Assembly (NCBI GenBank): GCA_950295325.1
Contig: OX485808.1
Coordinates: 12,900,501 to 12,964,500, forward strand
Length of the DNA: 64,000 nucleotides
From: Polytrichum commune
Taxonomy: Eukaryota > Streptophyta > Polytrichopsida > Polytrichales > Polytrichaceae
Direction: 5' to 3'
Made by a program: the position numbers and the translations under genes. The notes under the pieces were generated by a model. The model was not told the DNA's origin. It searched no databases and saw nothing but the letters and a program-made list of their open reading frames with translations. Shown one piece after another: positions 58,715 through 64,000 of this stretch. Within the stretch, counting starts at the first letter, position 1. The number at the start of each line of letters is the position of its first letter.

Positions 58715-59434
58715 TTAATTAGGAGGGGGTACGGGTTTTTGTTTGTTGTCTAGTTTTCTTTTATTTAGTATTAAGTAGGTAAGGTATTTGATGGCGTTTT
58801 GGTGTATGTCTTTCATCAATTTTTTGATGTTTGATTTTGGGATGTTTATTTTTGTGAGATTTTCAATGGAGTGTTCGTGTATGGCTCCTCTTACTCCTGC
58901 CGTGATGGTTATGAGGGGGTTGGTTTTCCAACCGTTGTTTTGGATGATGTTATTTAGTGGGTCATATTTGGCATGTTTGTGTGTGATGGCTTGTTCTGGG
59001 AATCTATCATGGCAGTATGTGAATTCAATGAATTGGATCGTATGTTCGGGAGAGGGTGATATAGGTGGTTGTATTTGTTTTGGTGCTCCGAGTATGCATA
59101 GGATGTCTGGTCTTAGTTTGGCGAGGCATTGGCATGGGTTTGGGTGGCAAGTGCATTGGAGCAGCCATTCCGGTATTGTTTGTTCTTGTGGTTGGTTATT
59201 AAAGTGACCTGCGTTTGTTAGTGTAAAGAATCTGGTATTTTTGTTGGCTTGTAATGTTTGGGCGATGAGATGTACTGCTTTGTTGTGTCGTGCAATTCTA
59301 AGTCCTTTAAGGAATGGGTGCTCACATGTGGATAGTAGGTGAGGCCATGTGTCACGTTCATTTTTATGGCATAGCGTGCAATTGGGGTTTGGGTGTGTGA
59401 TAGGCCAAAATATATTTTTCCTGTGGTTACCCAT
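58715..59434 (-). pseudogene. LINE CCHC finger and restriction-like endonuclease (second element)
   Basis: A 239-codon open segment: CTLCHKNERDTWPHLLSTC (CCHC finger), EWLLQCTCHPNPCQC, RPDILCILG, then IQFIEFTYCHDRF and HAKYDPL. It aligns closely with the C-terminus of the first LINE (EWLLPCICGTQRCQC, RPDILCVKG, IQFIEFTYCNDRF). Conserved Asp in RPD and Glu in IEFTY fit a PD-(D/E)XK-like nuclease that would nick the target DNA. Confidence 0.78.
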
Positions 59435-60160
59435 ATATTGGGCGTATCTGAATTTGAGTGTTTGGGTGATTTGGGTATCCGGGATTTTCTCGTCTTGCCA
59501 AAAATGGTTGGAGAGTTTTTGGTTTATTTGGGTATTGGATAGCCATTTGTCTACGTATGGGAATTTATGTTTGGCTAGGCTTGCTTCATTTGTTTCGTGT
59601 TCTTTGGTTATGAATGTACGTAAGTTACGGATGGCTCCATCGTGTGTGGCTGTTGGGCAGCCTGCTAGCCAGTATGGGGTCGAGTGGGCAGTGTGTATAC
59701 GTGGGGTGGTATTCGGTTTTTCTTTGGTAGTTCCTTCGTTTGCTAGTGCATCTGCTATTTCATTTCCGGTGATGCCTGTATGAGCCCGTACTTTATGTAT
59801 ATGTATTTTGTGTGGGGTCCAGTATATGTCGTACTATTGCTGCTATGAGTAGTTTGTCTGGGTGGTGGTGTTGTGATGTTGGGCAGTGGATGTGGTTGTT
59901 AATTAGATATATGCTGTTAAGGCTATCCGTAAATATGTGTGTGTCTATTTTAGTGAGTTGTATATTTTTAACGGCAATGAGAATTGCATTGAGTTCGGCT
60001 CTAAGTATGTTTTGGTAGCCTGGTAATCTTTATGAGATTTTTGTGTTGTTGTTAGGGCTATATACTCCCGATCCTGCAGTGTTTCCTTCTATTTGGCCTT
60101 CGGAATTTTTGGTCGAGGGGATGAATGATCCATCCGTATATGTGCACTGTTGTGGGTGGA
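59435..60160 (-). pseudogene. LINE RNase H (second element), broken
   Basis: The domain starts with TYTDGSFIPS near 60140, continues in another frame with NILRAELNAILI and IFTDSLNSIYLI, and ends in a third with AHTGITGNEIADALAN. All four acidic catalytic positions (Asp, Glu, Asp, Asp) are present across the frames, so the domain was complete before the frameshifts. Confidence 0.75.
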
Positions 60161-62174
60161 ATTTAAGGGGGTATGTGTTTGTGAATGTGCTTGGTAGGGG
60201 TATTATGTGGGTGTTTATGGTTTGGAGGGGGGTGGTTTTAGGGGCATTTTTCCATGCGTTAGAGAATTTAACGTTGTAATGTGTAGGTGTGGGTTTAATG
60301 GGGTGGATATCTATGTGTGTATGTGTAGTGTTTTTGAGTATTCTTTGAAATGCGGTTGGTATTTGGGTGTTATTTAGTATGGTTCCTTGGTTGTGTACGC
60401 ATATGATTGATGTAAGGGATGGTTCGGTGTATTGGTAGTATTTTGGCCATTCTGGCGTGGGGTTGTATGTTATAGTATGTGGTGGGATTGTGGCTAGGAT
60501 GTGTATGTCCGGGTTTGTGAGTGGTATTTGTTGTGGTGTCCAATCCTTGTGGTTTATTATTAGGATAGTGATTGTTTGTGCATCTTCTTTAGCGGCCATT
60601 CTAGCCCAGTGGAGGGCTTCGAGGGTTGTATTGTGGTCCGTGGGGAACGCTAGTCCATGCCCTGTCCATTTGGCCGAGTTTGCTTTGCCTATTGATCCAA
60701 ATAGTATGTCTCGAGTGTGTGGGGAGTTATATTGGGTGAGTTGGGTAGGGCAAGTGAGGGGGGGTGAATAGTATGAGTGTGTAATTTGGAAGGATTCTAT
60801 GAGTGTTTTGGTGATTTCGGGGGGTAGTGTTTGGTGTAGGTTGTTTGGTTGGATAGTTTTTGGCTTTTTCCTGGGGAATATAGTTATGTATCTTTGTAGG
60901 AGCCATAGGATTTCTGTTTCAAAATCTTGTGGTGGTGGTTGTAGGAAGTTAGTGAGGTGTTGAAGGGTGTTATGAGAGAATTGGTTCCATAGCCAATGTA
61001 ACCTTTCGAGGGTAAGGGTAGCTATGTAGTTTCCTTTTTGGTCATATATATTTGCTCCTAATGCGTGTGTTGTTATGGACGGTTTGTTGGTTATGATATC
61101 TTTGTCGGGGTTACATTCATGGATGCTTAATGTGAGGTTGGTGATTGTTAGTGGTGGATGTATAAACTTAGTGTCTTTTGTTTGGGTATTGGTGAGGTAA
61201 TTGGCATATGTGTTAGTGGTGTTTTGTGTTGTGGTTGCGGTGTGGTATTGTGTGATGGTTAATAGGTTATGGTTTAAGAATATGTTGTCCGGGTGGAGTA
61301 AGTCTTCTTCTGTGCGCCATTGATGTGTGGTGTTGTTCGTGGTCTGCCATTGGCATAAGTATGTTGTTTTGATGGCTTGTGCTCCCCATTTGTCCTTTCT
61401 TGTGGTAGTTTTTTCTTTGATGATTTTATGTATGGCGTTCCCAAGTATTGGGTTTAGGTTGGGGTCAGTTGTTTGTGTCGGGTGTTGTGTTGTTTGGGGT
61501 GTTGTTTGGGGTGTGGGTTGTTGTGGTTGAGGGAATAATATTTGTGCTTGTTGTAGTACCGCCTTAATGGTTTTGGGTGCGTTTTTGTATGTAATGCGGA
61601 ATTCTTCGGTAAGGATGGATGTGCTAGTTTTGTTTAAGATTTGTGATAGAGTGGTTATGCCATATGTGTAGAGTTTGTCTAGGTATTTTTGGGATTGTAT
61701 TTTAGAGTGGTCCGAGAGGGTGTTGTATATGGGGTTGGTTCTCCATGCTATTTCTAGTGGGGTTTGTTTGACTGGGAAGGTTTTGTTTTTGGTGGTTACA
61801 TGTATTTCATATTCTCTTTTGAGTAGGAATAGCGTCCGTGCTATAGGGGACCTAGAGCACGCTTGTTGTTTTAGTTTAGGTAGGTGTAGGGAACCTCCGT
61901 ATTTAGCGGATATGTATTTGGTTAGGCCTTGATAGATGGTACCTAGTTGCCCTGGATCGTTGAGGGCTTGTAGTAGTTGCTGACCTATACAATGAATGTA
62001 GTTTGGGAGTAGTGAGGTCATATTTATGCCGAAGTTTTCGTGGGGTAAGTGTGTGAGGATATTGGCTGTACTTTTTGGTATGTTGCAAGTTTCTTTTGTT
62101 ATTTTACTGATTATTTTATCAAGTTTTTTTAATATCGGGCTTTGAAAAGGGGACCGCATAGTATGCGTAGGCAA
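60160..62174 (-). pseudogene. LINE RT thumb and middle domain (second element)
   Basis: One long open frame on the minus strand. The first part follows the RT core (LDKIISKITKETCNIPKSTA, NYIHCIGQQLLQALNDPGQ). The later part contains the same middle domain as the first LINE (YYSPPLTCPTQLTQY, ILFGSIGKANSAKW, ALHWARMAAKEDAQTITILI) before the RNase H start. Thr, Asn and Gln are very frequent because of the CA-rich sense strand. Confidence 0.75.
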
Positions 62175-63750
62175 TCTGAGGTTTTATGACGGTATTAAGG
62201 ATTTTGATTTTTTGTTTTAAGCTTGCCGGGGAGGCGGCGAGTAGTTTGCCTTGTTGTTTGGCTTTATTTAAGGTGAGTTCTTTTTGGAGATTCCATTTTA
62301 GGGATGGCACTAGTTGGATGCCTAGGTATGTGTATGGCTCGTTTTGTGTAAGGGTTGGGAAGTTTTTGGATTTATACATAATGTTTTGGGATTGGATGAA
62401 TGCTTTAAAGGTATTAGGTTTGAGTTTGGACTTGTTAGGGCATCCGGTGATGGCGCATTTTGATAGGTTGAGATCCATGTGCGCCCATTCGGCGAATTTT
62501 TGGAGCTTAGCTATTTGAGGTTGAATATGTTGAATTTTGTCGGTGATAATGGCTAGGTCGTCGGCATATGCCGATGTGGTGCATGTGGATGGGGATGTGC
62601 TAAAGTGGTAGCCCATATTGCCCTTCTCTAGCCATCTTAAGAGTGGTTCTAGAAAGATTATGAATAAATATGGGCTAAGGGTGTCACCTTGTATGGTACC
62701 TCGGTTAATTTTGATGGGAGGTGTGGTTTCGAAGAAGTTATCCGTGAAGGCGGTGGTAAAATGGTTATAGATGTTGCCTACTATTTCGATGGCATCTAGG
62801 GGGTAGCCTAGGTCGGCCATGATAGCTAGGAGTCTTGCGTGGTCTATAGAACCAAAGGCGTTTTTAAAGTCTATGTATGTTAGATACATGTCTTTATTCG
62901 TGAGTCGTGCATCTTCGAGGGCGGCTATTAGCGTTTGTATTTGCCTTGAGGTATTACGTTGCGGGCGGAAACCTTCTTGACTGAAGTGTAGTATGCGGTT
63001 TCTTTCCCCGTAGTTTGTAAGGAGGGTTGTTAAGGTGCTAGTATATAGTTTATATATTGTATTAGCTAACGCTATTGGTCTATAGTTGTTGAGTTGGGTA
63101 GGGTCTTTTTTTTATGGAGTAAAATAGTTTTACTGTGTTTCCAGGCAGTTGGGATTTCCCGTTGTTTGTAGCAATGTAGGAAGAATAAGAATATAAGGGT
63201 TTGGCATTGCGGGGGTAATATCTTGATGATGTCGTTGGGGATGTTGTCCGGGCCGGGGGTTTTACCTTTGGTTAATCTTTTTATACAATTGTCATATATT
63301 TCTCTAGTGAATTGTAGGCTTATTTGTGGGTTTTGAGGTCCGCGTTTGTCTATTATGATCCCGTCTTGTGAGTGCCATGGATATTTTCGTATGGCACACA
63401 TGCATATGTGTGGGTGGTCTATGGTGTCATCGCAAATGGGCGTTTGTCTTTGAAATGATATTTGTTGGACGCGGTATATTTCATTGGCTATTTCTGTGGG
63501 TTTGGTAAGTATGTTATCGTGAGAGTCTTTTATGCAATCCAACGAGCTTTCGGTTGATGGTTGGAAGATCTTTTTGTGGATAGTTTTGGGTTTGGTGTTG
63601 AGGAAGGCTCTATATTTCTTGATGGCGATTTTGCAGTTGATCGAGGTTTGTTTGGAGGTAATTTTGTATGCATCTATTTTGGCTGTTTGTCCTATATGGG
63701 CTAGGTCCTCAATCCATTGTTTGTAGATGGTGGGGTTTGTGGGGAGGGGG
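62119..63750 (-). pseudogene. LINE reverse transcriptase (second element)
   Basis: Two frames. About 63072-63750 gives AIKKYRAFLNTKPKTIHKK and KGKTPGPDNIPNDIIKIL, the RT entry block. 62119-62889 gives YLTYIDFKNAFGSIDHARLL, RGTIQGDTLSPYLF, the catalytic YADDLAIIT, and PYTYLGIQLVPSLKW. The intervening stretch 62890-63071 carries NYRPIALANTIYKLY in a shifted frame. Coding appears to continue upstream toward the window edge. Confidence 0.85.
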
Positions 63751-64000
63751 GGATGTTGACATTGTGGAGTGAAAGGAGTGTTTTTATGTCGGGATGATTA
63801 TGTAATTGTGTGTGGTGGTAGTGGCAGGCTGCATGTATTGCTTTGCGGATGCTATGATATATTTTGAGGTGTGATTTTCAAATTTTCTGTTGCTTTCTTG
63901 GGAGGAATCCGCCTTGGATCTTGGTTCGGTTGGGGAGAGGGGGTGTGGGTTGTGTCATGCATGTTTGCTCAACACAATTGCTGAGAGAGTTTAAGATTTT

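Larger units (their letters stand above)
58565..64000 (-). mobile_element. Second RT-RNase H-RLE LINE, frameshifted, continues beyond window
   Basis: Minus-strand LINE with the same domain order as 42173-46961 but longer at the 5' side; it leaves the window at 64000, so its N-terminus is unseen. Pieces are RT entry (about 63072-63750), RT core (62119-62889), thumb, middle domain and start of RNase H (60030-62174), rest of RNase H (about 59435-60029, in two frames), and finger plus endonuclease (58715-59434). Frame breaks near 63070, 62150, 60030 and 59800 make it inactive. Its 3' untranslated sequence is unrelated to that of the first LINE, so the two are different families. The exact 3' border and target duplication were not resolved. 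Confidence 0.85.

Noticed and set aside
58788-60279. Plus-strand frames across the second LINE
   Set aside because: Antisense shadows of the minus-strand RNase H and endonuclease coding sequence.

Overview
The window is nuclear DNA from a land plant with a repeat-rich, gene-poor genome. The evidence is two plant-type genes with GT-AG introns or plant-specific domain sets, plus relics of MULE, hAT, CACTA-like and LINE elements and an NBS-LRR gene. I cannot name the species. The LINEs join a reverse transcriptase to RNase H and a restriction-like endonuclease, unlike the usual L1/RTE LINEs of flowering plants, which weakly suggests a non-flowering lineage (inference). Composition is AT-rich outside genes. 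I saw no bacterial, organellar, rRNA, tRNA or CRISPR features.

Layout. 1-12.7 kb is repeat DNA: a CACTA-like element with a nested palindromic MITE (about 3.35-5.56 kb), an inverted copy of hAT 3' sequence (4.94-5.40 kb), two inverted copies of a 410-bp hAT-type MITE with intact 8-bp target duplications (7767-8176, 9316-9727), and a third hAT-type MITE rich in AACCGGTT (9865-10090). 12706-13722 (+) is an intronless PLC-like phosphodiesterase gene. 15501-25149 (-) is a 22-exon EDR2-like gene (PH-START-DUF1336), rebuilt exon by exon to 762 codons with consistent phases. Its first intron is filled by a degenerate minisatellite.

28822-40839 is one complete Mutator-like element of 12,018 bp with imperfect terminal inverted repeats of about 66 bp and a perfect 9-bp target duplication. 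It carries two convergent, multi-exon, apparently intact genes: a SWIM-type MULE transposase (+, 4 exons, 875 aa) and a Ulp1/SENP-like C48 cysteine protease (-, 6 exons, 1213 aa). A TGTC(A/C)TTC motif recurs in their non-coding parts and switches strand with the genes. The element landed in a 27-bp repeat that also occurs at 26.6 and 47.3 kb.

40.85-47.1 kb is a hAT transposase relic split by a 5'-truncated LINE (42173-46961) with a perfect 12-bp target duplication. 47.1-58.5 kb is a field of small inverted-repeat elements, a CCCACCCATG minisatellite and an NBS-LRR pseudogene. 58.6-64 kb (-) is a second, longer LINE of the same architecture, frameshifted and running off the right edge.

Only the PLC-like and EDR2-like genes look like host genes. 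The MULE gene pair is the best-supported potentially active system.
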